A program made the position numbers and the translations under genes. Below, piece after piece: positions 20,795 to 34,429 of a stretch of 64,000 bases of DNA. The DNA is from Mycoplasmopsis edwardii. GTDB lineage: Bacteria > Bacillota_I > Bacilli_A > Mycoplasmatales > Metamycoplasmataceae. The stretch lies in contig NZ_LS991951.1 of assembly GCF_900476105.1 (NCBI RefSeq), forward strand, positions 186,001 to 250,000. Direction: 5' to 3'. How positions within the stretch are numbered: the first letter of the stretch is position 1; every line of letters begins with the position of its first letter. A model generated the notes under the pieces. It was given only the letters and a program-made list of their open reading frames with translations, searched no databases and had not been told where the DNA came from.

Positions 20795-23530
20795 ATGATA
20801 AAAAATATTAATGAAGAATATGTTAAAAACCGTATTGGTTTAACAAAAAAACAAGTGCAAGAAGCGCTTGCTCAATATGGTGAAAACAAAATTAGAAGTG
20901 ATAAAAAAATCAATATCTTTAAAGTGTTCTTTTCACAATTTAAAGACTTCATGATTATTTTACTTTTAATCGCAGCAACATTCAGTTTAAGTGTTGCATT
21001 TTATGAAACATTTGGTTCAAGTCATAAACCTGAAACTAAAGATATCATCATTAGTTTCGTTGAACCATTTATTATTTTGGTTGTTATTATTCTTAACTCT
21101 TGTTTAGGTACTTATCAAGAGATTAAAAGTGATCAAGCTGTTAAAGCGCTCGAGAAAAATAATCAATTAAGTGCCAAGGTTATTAGAGACGGAAAAATTA
21201 TTTCTGTTCCTTCTTTAAAAGTTGTGCCTGGCGATTTATTAATTGTTGAAGCAGGTGACTCGGTTAGTGCTGATGGTATTTTACTTGAAGCATACTCATT
21301 GCAAGCAGTTGAATCGGCTTTAACAGGTGAATCATTACCAGTTGATAAAAAAGTGAATTTAGAATTAGATGTTACAAACCTTGCTTTAGGAGAAAGATCT
21401 AATTATTTATTTTCAGGTACTCATATTACAAATGGTAGAGGTATTATCTTAGTTACGCAAACAGGATTAAATACTGAAATAGGTAAAATTAATAAGTTAA
21501 TTGAAATTCAAGAAGTGCAATTAACACCATTACAACTTAAATTAAACAAACTAAGTAGAATATTTGGTATCACAGGTGTTATCTTATTATTCTTAACAAC
21601 GATTTCACAATTAATAATTACAAATACAGTTTTAATCGAAAATGGTTGAAGCTCACCAAACACTTATTCAAGTGCTTTAATTGTAGGTATTTCATTAGCA
21701 GTTGCAGCGATACCAGAAGGATTAATTACCTTCACAACAGTTTTACTTGCAATTGGTGTTTCAAAAATGACCAAAGAAAACGTTATTATTAAAGCGTTTC
21801 CAGCTGTTGAAACACTTGGTTCAACAAGTATTATTTGTTCAGATAAAACCGGTACATTAACTGAAAACAAAATGACTGTAGTCAAATTCTGAGACGTTGA
21901 AAGTAATCAAACACCAGACAACTCAAAAGCATTATCATACTTAGTGGCATGTTGTGATGCTTCTGTTACTTTAAAAGAAAACGGTGAATATACAGAAGTT
22001 GGAGATCCAACAGAAACAGGAATCTTAATTTACGGATTACAAAACAAAAATTCAGCAAACAACTTCTTCTTATCACACAACAAATTGGATTCTATCCCAT
22101 TTGATAGTGATAGAAAGGCAATGTCTATTTTAGTTGACTCTAACAAAGATAAAAACATCATCATTGTTAAAGGTGCTCCAGATGTTATTTTATCTAAATC
22201 AAACAATGTAAAACCTGAATACATGCAAACAATCGAACAATGATCAAATAACGCATATAGGGTTATTGCGGTTGCTTATAAAGAAGTTTCTAAAGATAAA
22301 CAGTCATTATCATTAGAAGATGAAAGTGACTTAACATTCTTAGGAATCATTGGAATGATCGATCCAGCTAGAAGCGGGGTTAAAGAAAGTATTGACGAAG
22401 CTTTAGAGGCAGGTATTAAACCAATTATGATTACAGGAGACCACTTAACAACAGCAGTTGCTATTGCAAAAGAACTTGGAATTTACCAAGAAGGCGATTT
22501 AGCCATCACAGGTGCTCAATTAGCGCAAATGAGTGATGAAGAATTATTTAATACAGTAAGAAAAATTTCAGTTTATGCAAGAGTTAACCCTTCAGATAAA
22601 TTAAGAATTGTTAAATCATGACAAGCTCACAAAGAAGTTGTTGCTATGACTGGTGACGGAGTTAACGATGCTCCTGCACTTAAAGCAAGTGATGTTGGTC
22701 TTGCGATGGGTATCACAGGAACTGATGTTTCTAAACAAGCTGCAGATGTTATCTTAACTGATGATAACTTTACAACAATTGTTAAAGGTATTAAAAGCGG
22801 TAGAGAAACATTTGACAGAATAAAATCAGTTATTTTAAACTTATTAGTTTCTTCATTAACAGAAATAATTGTTATGTTAATTGGATTATTTGTTTTATCA
22901 TTTATCTTCAAAGATTCTATTAAAGGAAAAGATTTAATTATTCTTTCAGCTTCACAATTATTATGAATTAACTTATTAACACACGGATTACCTGCAATTG
23001 CCTTAGGTATGACTCCAAATGATGTTGACGTAATGAAAAGAAAACCTTTTGCCAAAACAGAAAGTATTTTCTCAAGAGGTATGGGTGTTCAATTAATTAT
23101 CCAAAGTAGCATTTTAAGTTTAGCATCAGTTGTATCATACTTAATTGTAGGTTTCTATACTCAAAGTCAAAGCATTACTGGCGATGATTTTATTAGATTA
23201 ACATCAACAGCAATGTTTATCACATTAGGTGTTGGAGCAAGTTTAAACTCATTAAACTTAATGAGTAAAAACTCAATTTTTGTTTCAAGTATTGCTAAAT
23301 ATAAACTTGTTTATTTAGCAAGTTCATTCTCAACAATTTGTGTTTTATTTGCAGCATTTGTACCAGGTGTTAGAGATGTCTTTAAAATGGCTGAAATCTC
23401 AAACATCGCAAACTACAATTACATTTACTGATTAATTCCAATTTTACTTGGATTTACTCTTGTGTTTTACAGCGAAGTAAAAAAACTTTACACAAATGTG
23501 TTAGCTCAAAAATTACAATTTCAACATTAA
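20795..23530 (+). CDS. P-type Ca2+-transporting ATPase
   Basis: A 911-residue membrane pump. In order: two helices, an actuator domain with [11 protein letters not shown] (TGES), helix 4 with [11 protein letters not shown] (the PEGL form typical of Ca2+/Mn2+ type IIA pumps), the phosphorylated Asp in [13 protein letters not shown] (near residue 350), a nucleotide-binding domain with KGAPDVIL, the hinge [22 protein letters not shown] (near residue 618), and six C-terminal helices. Several pieces in one frame join through TGA = Trp. AGAAAGGAAAAA precedes the ATG, and a hairpin terminator follows. Confidence 0.93.
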
Positions 23531-23538
23531 TTAAACTT

Positions 23539-23567
23539 AAAGTCACCATTAAGGTGGCTTTATTTTT
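23539..23567 (+). terminator. Terminator after the Ca2+ ATPase gene
   Basis: Stem aaagtcacc/ggtggcttt with loop attaa, then ATTTTTT. Confidence 0.85.
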
Positions 23568-23666
23568 TATAAAATAAAGTTAATAACATTTGAATTGAAG
23601 TTCAAAAATAAGCGAAAAAACTAAATTTATCTTAAATATAAAGCTGATATCATATATAATTTAGTA

Positions 23667-24851
23667 ATGAAAACTAAAGCACCACGATACTCAAGAAGAA
23701 AGATTAAAACATCAATTTTAATCTTAGGTTTTTTATACAAAATCCATAAACCATACCAAAAAATGATAGTGCTTGCGCTAATTGCAATTATTGCATCATT
23801 TTTAGGGGTTTTATTCTTACAAAATGTTGGTTTATATGCTTTAGGAATTGAATCGCTTGGTCAAGCAATCGGGAACTTACTTTACTATACAACAGGAAGC
23901 AAAACCTTGTTTGATATCGCCTTCTGGGTTATTTTCTTTTTATTAAATATCCCATTATTCATTTTGTCATATTTTAAAATTAGTAAACATTTCACATATT
24001 GAAATATTTACTTTATCTTCTTTTATTCATTTTCAGGTCTTGCATTTGCATCAATTCCAGGAATTGATAAAGTCTTTGTCTTTGCTAACTTAGATGCTAA
24101 TCCAGCGGTTGCTAATGGTGTTGAAAATATCTTTGCATTTTTAGGAAAAAGTAATATTAAAGTTGTTTTATGAAATAATCCAACTGATAACTTTAAACAA
24201 GTTTCTATTTTCTTGTATGCAATTTCATCAGCTCTTATCCAAAGTTTTGCAATAGTTGCAACATTGATTATCGGTGGTTCAACTGGTGGATTTGATATTT
24301 ATGGAATGTATGAAGCAAAAGTTAAATCAAGAGATATTGCTTCAGTGTTCTTTATCTTAAATATTGTTTCATTATTTATTGCCAATGTTTTAGGTACTTA
24401 TGTACCTTCATCATTAGCGATCTCAAACTTTATAAATCATAATCAAGATATGCCGGATGGTATCAAAGAATTAATGAAACTTAATTCACCATGAGGTTTT
24501 GATTTATTCTTTAATCCGAACTTAATTGCAGGTATTTTCTTAATTTTAGTTAACGCAATATTTGTTAACTTAACTTATCCAAAATATAAACTTGTGCAAA
24601 CTCAGATATATTGCACCAATCCATTTGAGTTAATTGAACAAATCAATAAAGCATCCCACAGGGTTTATACTTTCTCTGTGCACAAAGTTTATGGTGGATA
24701 TTCAAGACAAGTGCAACACATGATTGTTACTAATACTCAATATCTAGATGCTGCAGGTTTATTCGAAGTGACTAAGAAAATCAACAGCGAATTATTTATC
24801 TCTATCATTGACCTTAAAAAAGGTGATGGATATATGTTTATTGAAGAATAA
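23667..24851 (+). CDS. YitT-family membrane protein with DUF2179 domain
   Basis: 394 residues, read through TGA codons at 24000-24002, 24171-24173 and 24495-24497. Five or six hydrophobic helices occupy residues 28-310, with ATLIIGGSTGGFDIYGMYEAKVKSRDIASVFF in the middle, the conserved Gly-rich loop of YitT proteins. The last 90 residues (VYTFSVHKVYGGYSRQVQHM to SIIDLKKGDGYMFIEE) form the soluble DUF2179 domain. The function of the family is not settled. It stands alone between two terminators, with its own promoter region in 23568-23666. Confidence 0.82.
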
Positions 24852-24861
24852 TTAAAATGAA

Positions 24862-24889
24862 AAACCATGCTAAGCATGGTTTTTTGTTA
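24862..24889. terminator. Bidirectional terminator
   Basis: Stem aaaccatgc/gcatggttt with loop taa and T-run. It separates the converging YitT-like gene (+) and lipoprotein gene (-). Confidence 0.85.
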
Positions 24890-26557
24890 TTTAATTTCTA
24901 ACCTAATTTCTTTCATTAAAGTTTCTTTCGCTTTTTCAAAATCATCATGTTGTTTTTGAGCTGCATCTTTATCTTCTTGGCTAGAAGCATTATTTACATT
25001 TAATGTTGGATAATTTAATGAATTTAATCTTTTTCCAAATAGATTTTGATATTCTTCATCGCTTAAGGCGAAGTAGATATCAAAATCAATTTCATTAGCA
25101 AGTTGAATTTGCGGCAATGCAGTAATAAATGCATATTTTTGATTATAAATAACATCAAATGAATTATCATCAATAACTTTATTTGACTCTAAATCATATG
25201 AAGGAGATAAATCAACTTTAATTGTGTTGTTTTCAACTAATACAGATTTAACTAATAATCTATTAAATTGATAAAGTCCTAAATTAATAGAATTAAGTTC
25301 TTTTGAGATATCATTATTCACAACTTCGAACCCAATTTTATTTTGTACATCTTTGTTAATTGGTAAAGTTAATTTAATTATATGATTTACATCACTTGGA
25401 ACAAGTGAAGAAAGCTTTTTAATTGTGCTCATATTTTCAGTTGATGCTTGATCTTCATCTGAATTAATTGGCGCATCATCTTCAACTAAATCAAATGATT
25501 TTGTAGATTTGTTTTTATTATATAAAACAACTTTAGCTTCACTTTCTGAATTATTATTAACTAAAGTCACACTAACAAAATCACTAGCTATTAAATTATT
25601 TTCAATTGAAGTGAATAAAAGATTTTTATAACTATCATAAAACTTATCTAAAATCTTAATTTGAGTTTCTTCTTTTAAAATTTCTTTTAATGATTCAACA
25701 TTATTAAATGCAACATTTAATGTTTGATTTTCTTGAATTTGTAGCTTTTTATCAAATAAATTAGTATTAATTAAACTGAATTTTGTTGAAGCGCTTGGTA
25801 AATTTTCTGAAAAATAAGATTTAGCTAATTTTTCATCAAATGTTTTAATTATTTCTAATGACTCGTTATTAAATTTTTTGATCAATTCACTATCTTGTAA
25901 AAATGAACTAAATTTCTCTTTTTCATAATAAACAGAAAGTTCATTTTTAAAACTTTTAATATTATTTTGTAGGATTAAAACTTCACTTTCTTGTTTTAAT
26001 AAACTAATTTTTGAATTAATATAATCAACTTGTAAATTAGATCTGAAAACAGTTGCAAAGTTTACAAATGAATCAATAATTTTTCCAATTTTGTTACGTG
26101 TATCTTCAGGTATTTTAATTAATTGGCTTACCGGACTTAAAATATCAACAATTCACTTTCTTCCGAAATCATTTAATAAGCTAAATTTTGCAACATCTTT
26201 TAGGTCTTTTACAGTAAGTTGATCACTAAAACTTTTTATAATTTTAGTTGAGTTTTCATCGAATTTTTTATCATCTTTTAAACTTTCTAAAAGTTCAATA
26301 ATTTCACTTTGAGACTGTTTTCAGTTTTCTATTTTGTCTTTATTTTGAGTATTTTTAAAGAATTTAGTAATTTCAACTGCAAGAATCTTTCTTGTTTCAT
26401 AAAGGAAATTATTAAAAGCATAAGCAACATTTTTGTCTGAAAAACTTGTTTGTGAACTAACTTTTTCAGCTTGTTTTGGTGCACAAGCAACAAAGGCAAA
26501 CATTAAAGGTGTTGATGATAAAGTCCACAATGTTTTATATATATTTTTTAATTTCAT
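24887..26557 (-). CDS. Putative surface lipoprotein, unknown function
   Basis: 556 residues. The N-terminus (MKLKNIYKTLWTLSSTPLMFAFVAC) is a lipoprotein signal: positive start, hydrophobic core and a Cys at about residue 25 that would be lipidated and anchor the protein outside. The rest is a hydrophilic, Lys/Asn/Ser-rich helical chain without a domain I recognise. The two open pieces (24887-25885 and 26321-26557) are one frame once TGA is Trp. It reads away from secG, and the 80-base gap holds promoters for both. Confidence 0.75.
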
Positions 26558-26637
26558 GTATTTATTATATTAAAAAGAGTCATTTTTGTGGTATTATTTT
26601 AATAAATATATTTATTAATAAATATAAAGGGGTTTAT

Positions 26638-26868
26638 ATGTCAATATTAACAGTTGTTTTAATTATGATTAGTTTTTTCATTATTATTGTTTCATTCTTA
26701 ATGTCTCCAGATTCAAATGGTTTTTCAGGAGCATTAGTAGGTAGTGGTGATTTAGATTTATTTAAAGTATCAAAAGAAAGAGGAGTTAAGAAAGTTCTAA
26801 AATACTCAATGATGATTTTTGGTTTTATCTTATTAGGAACATCATTATTAATTAGACTTTTTATTTAA
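26638..26868 (+). CDS. secG: Preprotein translocase subunit SecG
   Basis: 76 residues with two hydrophobic helices (residues 3-22 and 54-74). Between them lies the conserved cytoplasmic loop (MSPDSNGFSGALVGSGDLDLFK), where SecG has its 'G-x-x-G-x-x-x-G-x-x-D-x-F' pattern. I chose the ATG at 26638 because AAAGGGG precedes it; the frame is open farther upstream but those residues are not SecG-like. rnr follows three bases later, the common secG-rnr pairing. Confidence 0.9.
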   Translation: MSILTVVLIMISFFIIIVSFLMSPDSNGFSGALVGSGDLDLFKVSKERGVKKVLKYSMMIFGFILLGTSLLIRLFI

Positions 26869-26871
26869 AAC

Positions 26872-29097
26872 ATGAATCAAGAAAAAATATTAAAGTATAT
26901 TCGTGAAGCAAAATCAAGAACTTTTTTAGAAATTGCAAAGTATTTTAGAATTTCGCCATCAAATAACAAAGAATTAACATCTTTATTATCAGTATTACAA
27001 AAACAATATAAGGTTTTTAAAAACAATAAAGATGAATATTATGCCCCAATTTTAAAAGATACTATTGTAGGTAACTTACAAGTTTCTGCTAAAGGAACTT
27101 TTGGATTCGTGGATTATGATATTGACGAAGTAAATAACACAAAGAATAGTGCATATATAAAAAACTTTAATTTTAATGGAGCTTTACACAATGACACAGT
27201 TAAAGTTAATCTTTATGAAAATACTAAAGAAGATGCAAAACTACTTGACGGCGTAATTGTTGAAGTTGTCCAAAGAAATAATGAAGAAATTCAAGGATTC
27301 ATTAAAGAAAAGAATTCAAATACATATTTTGTTCCTGTTGACGCAAGGTTTCAAGGTTTTACATGAACAATTGTTTCAAGTTTAGTTCAAACAAAACTTA
27401 ATGACTTAGTAGTTGCCAAAATTGTTAAATACGAAAACAAAAATATTTTAATTCAACTTGATAGAGTTATCACAAACGAAGCGGATCCAATGGTGTATGT
27501 AAAATATTATTTAGAAAATATTAAGGCACCAAGCGGATTTCCGAAAGAGTTAGATAAAGAAGTAGCTAACATTCCATCAACAATTGATAATGAACTTTTA
27601 GATAATAGAGTTGATTTAACAAATAGAATTATTGTTACAATTGATGGTGATGATACCAAGGATTTTGACGATGCTATTTATGTTGAAAAACTTGCTAACG
27701 GAAATTATCTTCTTGGAGTTTATATTGCCGATGTTTCATACTATGTTAAAGAAGGAACAGCAATCGATGATGAAGCTTTAAAAAGAGGGACAAGTATTTA
27801 TTTAGTTGATAGAGTTATCCCGATGCTCCCTGTCGAATTATCAAACGGTATCTGTTCATTAAACCCAAATGAGAAAAGATTTGTAATGGCATGCGAAATG
27901 GAAATTGACACCCAAGGTAACAATGTAAATGTAAATGTTTTCCAAGGTATTATTGAAAGTAAATTCCGTTTAACATATAAACAAGTTGATAAATTCTATA
28001 ACTCTAATGATTTAGGTAATGCTGAAGGACACAAAGACACTAGAGAACTTAAAGACATGTTGAATAAAGCTAAAGAATTAAGTTTAGTTTTACATAAATA
28101 TAAAGTTGATCAAGGTTATGTAGATTTTGAAATTTCTGAACCTAAAATTAAACTTGATGAGTTTGGTTCAGTTAAAGAAATTATTATTAACCAACGTGGT
28201 TTTTCAGAAGTTTTAATCGAAGACTTCATGGTTAGAGCTAACGAAACCATTGCTAAGTTTTTATTTGATAAAAAACTACCAGCATTATATAGGATCCATG
28301 AATCACCTGATGAACTTAAATTAACAAATTTAAAAAACTCATTATCAGCAATTGATATCAAAAATATTAAACTTAATGCTAATAACATTACTCCAAAATC
28401 ATTTGCTTCATTTGTTGAAAACATTAAAACAGTTCGTGATGATGATTTTGTAAAATTAATGTTTTTGAGAACAATGCAAAAAGCTGTATACTCAAGTCAA
28501 AATATTGGTCACTTTGGACTTGCATCTGAATTTTATTGCCACTTTACTAGTCCAATCAGAAGATATCCAGATTTAGTAATACATAGAGTTTTAAGAGAAT
28601 TAGTTTTAAACAAAAACTTTGATCTATATGACAAGTTTGTTGAAAATATGACTACTTATGGTGATTTAAATACAAAAGCTGAGCAAAAAGCAGTGCAAAT
28701 TGAAAGAAATGTAAATGATTTAAAATTTGCTGAATTCTTAAAAAACAAAGTTGGTCAAGTTTATAAAGCACAAATTCTAAGCATTTTACCTTTTGGTTTC
28801 TTTGTTGAATTTGAATTTAAAGCAAGTGGCTTAGTTCATAAAACAACATTAGTTGACGGAGTTTATGAAGCAAATGAAACTTTAACAACTTTATCAAATG
28901 GCAAAAGAACCTTTAAATTAGGTGATTTTGTTAATGTTGTGATTTTAGGAACTGATCTTGTTGAAGGTAAAGTTGATTGTTCTTTAGAAGATTTATATCA
29001 AGACTATATTGCTTCAAAATCTAAACCATTTGATGCAAGAAAAAATAATTTAAAGAAAAATGATAAAAATGATAACAAACGAAAATTTAAAAAATAG
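26872..29097 (+). CDS. rnr: Ribonuclease R
   Basis: A 741-residue 3'-5' exoribonuclease that degrades structured RNA and in mycoplasmas is the main RNA-turnover exonuclease. In order: an N-terminal winged-helix part, cold-shock domains (GTFGFVDYD), the RNB catalytic domain with the metal-binding Asp cluster in TIDGDDTKDFDDAIYVEK, the later HFTSPIRRYPDLVIHR signature, and a C-terminal S1 domain (GQVYKAQILSILPFGFFVEF) with a Lys-rich tail. One TGA (Trp) lies at 27364-27366. Its 3' end overlaps the following methylase gene by 38 bases. Confidence 0.96.
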
Positions 29098-29857
29098 AAA
29101 ACTTGAAAAGAATTCTTTAGGATTTGATTCAGATCTTTATATATATCAAGATAAAGAAATGTTTAATTATTCAGTAGACACAATTTTATTAGGGAACTTT
29201 ATTTACCTTAATTCCAAAATCAAGAGAACACTTGAAATTGGTGCTAATAATGGAGCTTTATCAATTTTTGTTGCTGCAAGAAATAAGGAATTAAAAATTG
29301 ATGCAGTCGAAATTCAAGAAAAAGCTGCTGAACTTGCAATAGAAAATGTTAAGTTAAACAACTTGCAAGATCAAATTAACATTATTAATCAAGACTTTAA
29401 AGAATTTTGAAAAATACACACAAAAAACACTGCTAAAAAATACCAAAGTATTTTTTGCAATCCACCTTTTTATGAAGCTGATAAATCAAAAATCAAAAAA
29501 GATGTTAATCAAGAAATGCTCATTGCAACTCATGAAATCATGCTTACTCTTGATGAATTAGTTTTAGGATGCTCAAAAATTATCGAACAAAAAGGTTTCT
29601 TAACAATTGTTTTACCAATCGAAAGATCGATTGATGCATTTGTTGCTTTAAGAAAATATAAATTCGAACCAAAAAGAATTCAATATGTATACACAAGATT
29701 AACTGAAAAACCAAAATTTGCATTAATAGAAGCAAGATATCAAACTGGTTCAGGAACACATTTTCTTAAAAACATTTATTTACATGATCATAATGATAAA
29801 TTAAATCATGACTACTTACCAGAAGTCAAAGAATTATACAAACCAATTAAAGTTTAG
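29060..29857 (+). CDS. TrmN6-like tRNA (adenine-N6) methyltransferase
   Basis: 265 residues. The SAM-binding motif I ([18 protein letters not shown]), the acidic strand-2 end (DAVEIQE) and the catalytic [12 protein letters not shown] (N-P-P-F) belong to the N6-adenine methylases that modify A37 of tRNA-Val. It starts inside rnr (ATG 29060 or 29069) with no clear Shine-Dalgarno, so translation is probably coupled. Its stop overlaps the ribosome site of metG (TAGGAGAG). TGA (Trp) at 29408-29410. Confidence 0.85.
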
Positions 29858-29864
29858 GAGAGAT

Positions 29865-31415
<1,551 letters not shown>

Positions 31416-31417
31416 TT

Positions 31418-31702
31418 ATGATATATTCCAAATCATTTAAATATATAATCAATCCTGAAAAATTAAAAGGATTTATTGATTATTTATACATTTTTACTCA
31501 AAAAGTAAGAATGCAAGAAACAAACTTATCATTTGAATATGGTCTTGAAGGAAAAGATAAAATTGTAATTTTACAAAGATGATCTACAAGAAATGATTAT
31601 GAACAATTTATCAAACAGCCAGAGTTTGATAATGAATTAAAAACATTAGAAAAAATGGCTAAAAAAACAGAAATTCTATTTGACCTTGATTTAGAAAGAT
31701 AA
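31418..31702 (+). CDS. Small ABM-like (antibiotic biosynthesis monooxygenase fold) protein
   Basis: 94 residues starting two bases after the metG stop. MIYSKSFKYIINPEKLKGFIDYL, then ETNLSFEYGL, then IVILQRWSTRNDYEQFIKQPEFD match the beta-alpha-beta rhythm of dimeric alpha/beta-barrel ABM proteins, including the 'W-x-s-x-x-a/d-y/l-x-x-H/f' region. The catalytic chemistry cannot be inferred. One TGA (Trp). It probably shares the metG transcript and ends before a hairpin. Confidence 0.65.
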
Positions 31703-31744
31703 AATTTTAAACAAAAATAGTTATAAAATTAACTTTATTAAAAT

Positions 31745-31771
31745 ATGTGGAAACTTTCCACATTTTTTATA
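31745..31771 (+). terminator. Terminator, also a TGTGGAAA/TTTCCACA palindrome
   Basis: A 19-base perfect palindrome atgtggaaa-c-tttccacat (31745-31763) followed by TTTTTT. It can end the metG transcript. The same sequence type recurs upstream of glpO, pta and nox, so it may also be an operator for the lipoprotein-nuclease operon that follows. Confidence 0.65.
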
Positions 31772-31922
31772 TTTTATTTAACCAAGAATTAAGCAAAATG
31801 AGTATTTCTAATATAATATAAATAGAAATTATGAGATGAACTTGTTTTGTAATTTCTTGTTTTTTAAAGAATAAAAAACTATTTGAAATAAGAGAATTTT
31901 ATTAGTATAAGGAGACTTAAAT

Positions 31923-34334
31923 ATGTCTAAAAAAATTAAAAAGTACTTATTAGCCGGTACAAGTGTAGCTTCTTTAGCATTAGTTGCAGGTGCTATTTCT
32001 TGTACACCAAGTCAAGCAGGGCTTTCAGAAAGTCAAATTGAATTATACAAAGATCAACTTGAAAGTTTTTCAAAGAAACTTCCTGAATCAGAAAGAGAAG
32101 CAATTGAAGCAAAAATTGCAAATTTAAAAACTCTTTCAGATATTGATGCAATTAAAACAAAAATTCAAGAAATCATGGATGAAACAAAACCTGGTTACTT
32201 CGAGAGACTTGATGCTTCAACAGAAACAAATAGACTTTTCGCACAAGAAGTTAAAGATCAAATCGTTTTAGCAACAACTTTCTCAGAAAGCGGTTCACAA
32301 GCAAGAACAATTAAAAGTATTTTAGAAGAATACAACAAATTAGTAGATCAAATGCTTGCAGTTAAAAATGACTCAACTAAAACTGATGAAGAAAAAGCTG
32401 CTAAATACAAAGAATTAGGAATTTCTCCATTAGCAAAAAAAGTTGTTCATAAAGTTCTTGGTTCAGGATATCAAGTTGGTGCTGAAAAAGTTGGATTAGG
32501 GTTATCATCTAAAGATGAAAAAACATTCTTCAACTTAATCGTTAACTACTCAACAGTTGCTGCCAAATTAGCTGAAAAAGATATGCTTTTAAGCTTTAAC
32601 TCATTAGATGACTCAATCAATGTTGACGTCGACTACTTCGACAAAGGTTTTGCAGCAGTTAATAACTCAATTGAAAACGTTAATAAAAAATCTACATATG
32701 TTTTACCAATCTTCAAAAGTACTAAAGTATTAGCTATTAACTCACCAGTATTAGGATACATTTTAAAAACAATGAGAGATCATGGCGTTGTGTTCGAGAC
32801 AGAAGATCAGTCAAACACTTTCTTTGAGGACATTATTGCAAAAGGTGCAAATGATGCAACTACAGTTGAAACATTATGAGGTGCACCAGTCGCAACAATT
32901 GATACAGTATTACAAGAATATAAAGCAACAGGCTTCAAACTTTCTAAATCAATTTTTGATTCATATACATCACTTTTAGATTTTGCTAACATTGCTCAAA
33001 AAATGTTCGAAATATCAAGTAAAGGACTTGACTCAGATGTTCATGTTTTCGGTATTGATGACATGACTGGAGTTTATGAACAAGCATTATATGCTGCAAT
33101 TGGAGCAAATCCAGACAAAATGCTACAAACAGTTTCAAATAATGATAACAAAATCAAAGTTAACTATTCATCAATTAGACAAAAAGATGGTGATGCATAT
33201 ATTAATTCACAAAAAATCTACACTAAGTTTACAGAAGCATTTAGAAGTGGTTCAACATATGCATTCCCATCAGGGCAATATAGTTCAAATGATCAAACAA
33301 AACACAAGTTTGCATTTTCTATTGGTTCAACAGCTGGTTACTTCCATAACTTTAAAGCGCAAGGTGACGCAGTTTCAGTTTTAAAACACACAGAAACAAA
33401 ATATGAATTTGAGGCTGCACCAAACTTTTTCACAGATAATGATAAAGCCCCTGAAGGTTCATTAGCATGAGTCGGAAAGTACAAAAATAGTATTTTTGGA
33501 GCATCTCGTGTTGAAGCGCTTCCTCCATATACATATAAATTAAAAAACACTGATGATGAACAAAAAATTACAGCATTGCAAGCAGCTCAAACTTCATTAA
33601 ACTTCTTTGTAAATCCTGCTTCGGCAGATCCAAAACAACTTAGTTGATTTGAAGCAATGAAAAAAGTTGGTTCAGATAAAGTTGAAGTTATTGCATTAGT
33701 TAATAATAACAAACAAGAAGTGTTTTTAGTTGCTATTAAAGATGTTGCAGAAAAAGGTAAAGCAAATGTTAGAGAAGGAAACACAAACTTAGAAGCTGCT
33801 GGAATTACTTATAAATCATTAAGTGATACAGGATTATTAAACCAAAACGAATTAGTTTCACATGCTACACCAAGCAAATGATTACCTACAGACAGTAAAA
33901 AAGTTTTATTTGCACAAGGTCCATCATTAATTGGTATTAAATCAAATAACGAAGATGAAGATGCAACAAGAGCTTTCGTAAAATGATTATTAGAATCTAA
34001 AAAAGAAATTACATTCGGTAAAGCAAAAAGCACAGCGCTTGACCAACTTCAAAAAAGTGCAAGCTACATTACAGCAACAGCTGATTTAAATACAAAAAAT
34101 GGTCAATCAATTTATGGAAAAAATGAATACTTAAAAATTGCTTACGAAGAATTTAAGGCTTCATCATTAGATGACAATTATGTTGTATTTGAAGAACCAG
34201 CTGGTGTTAATGCCGATGCATTCAGAAAACAAATTGCTACAGCTTGAGAAACAACACAATCAAACATTGTAAACAAAACATCAGGAAACAGTTTTGAAAG
34301 CTTTGTACAATACCTTACAGAAGGTCAAAAATAA
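31923..34334 (+). CDS. P80-like lipoprotein, probable substrate-binding protein of the nuclease-ABC locus
   Basis: 803 residues; ATAAGGAGACTTAAAT precedes the ATG. A lipoprotein signal ends at about residue 27 (LVAGAISC). The C-terminal third (DSKKVLFAQGPSLIGI, AFVKWLLESKKEI, a long Ser/Thr-rich linker and AFRKQIATAWETTQ) has the rhythm of family-1 extracellular solute-binding proteins. It is the first gene before a thermonuclease, an ATPase and two sugar-type permeases, so I infer that it catches the imported ligand. Homologous mycoplasmal lipoproteins are often called P80. TGA = Trp at several places. Confidence 0.75.
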
Positions 34335-34356
34335 TTAATAAACTATAATGCAATAT

Positions 34357-34400
34357 AAATATAATTTGTTAAAGCAAATTATATTTATTATTATTATTAT
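34357..34400 (+). terminator. Hairpin and ATT repeat between lipoprotein and nuclease genes
   Basis: A perfect 12-bp stem aaatataatttg/caaattatattt with a 6-base loop is followed by five ATT units (34387-34401 region) rather than a plain T-run. It may act as a leaky terminator or as an RNA-stability element within the operon. Confidence 0.5.
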
Positions 34401-34429
34401 TTTAGTAAATTCACATTATAAGGAGAGGA

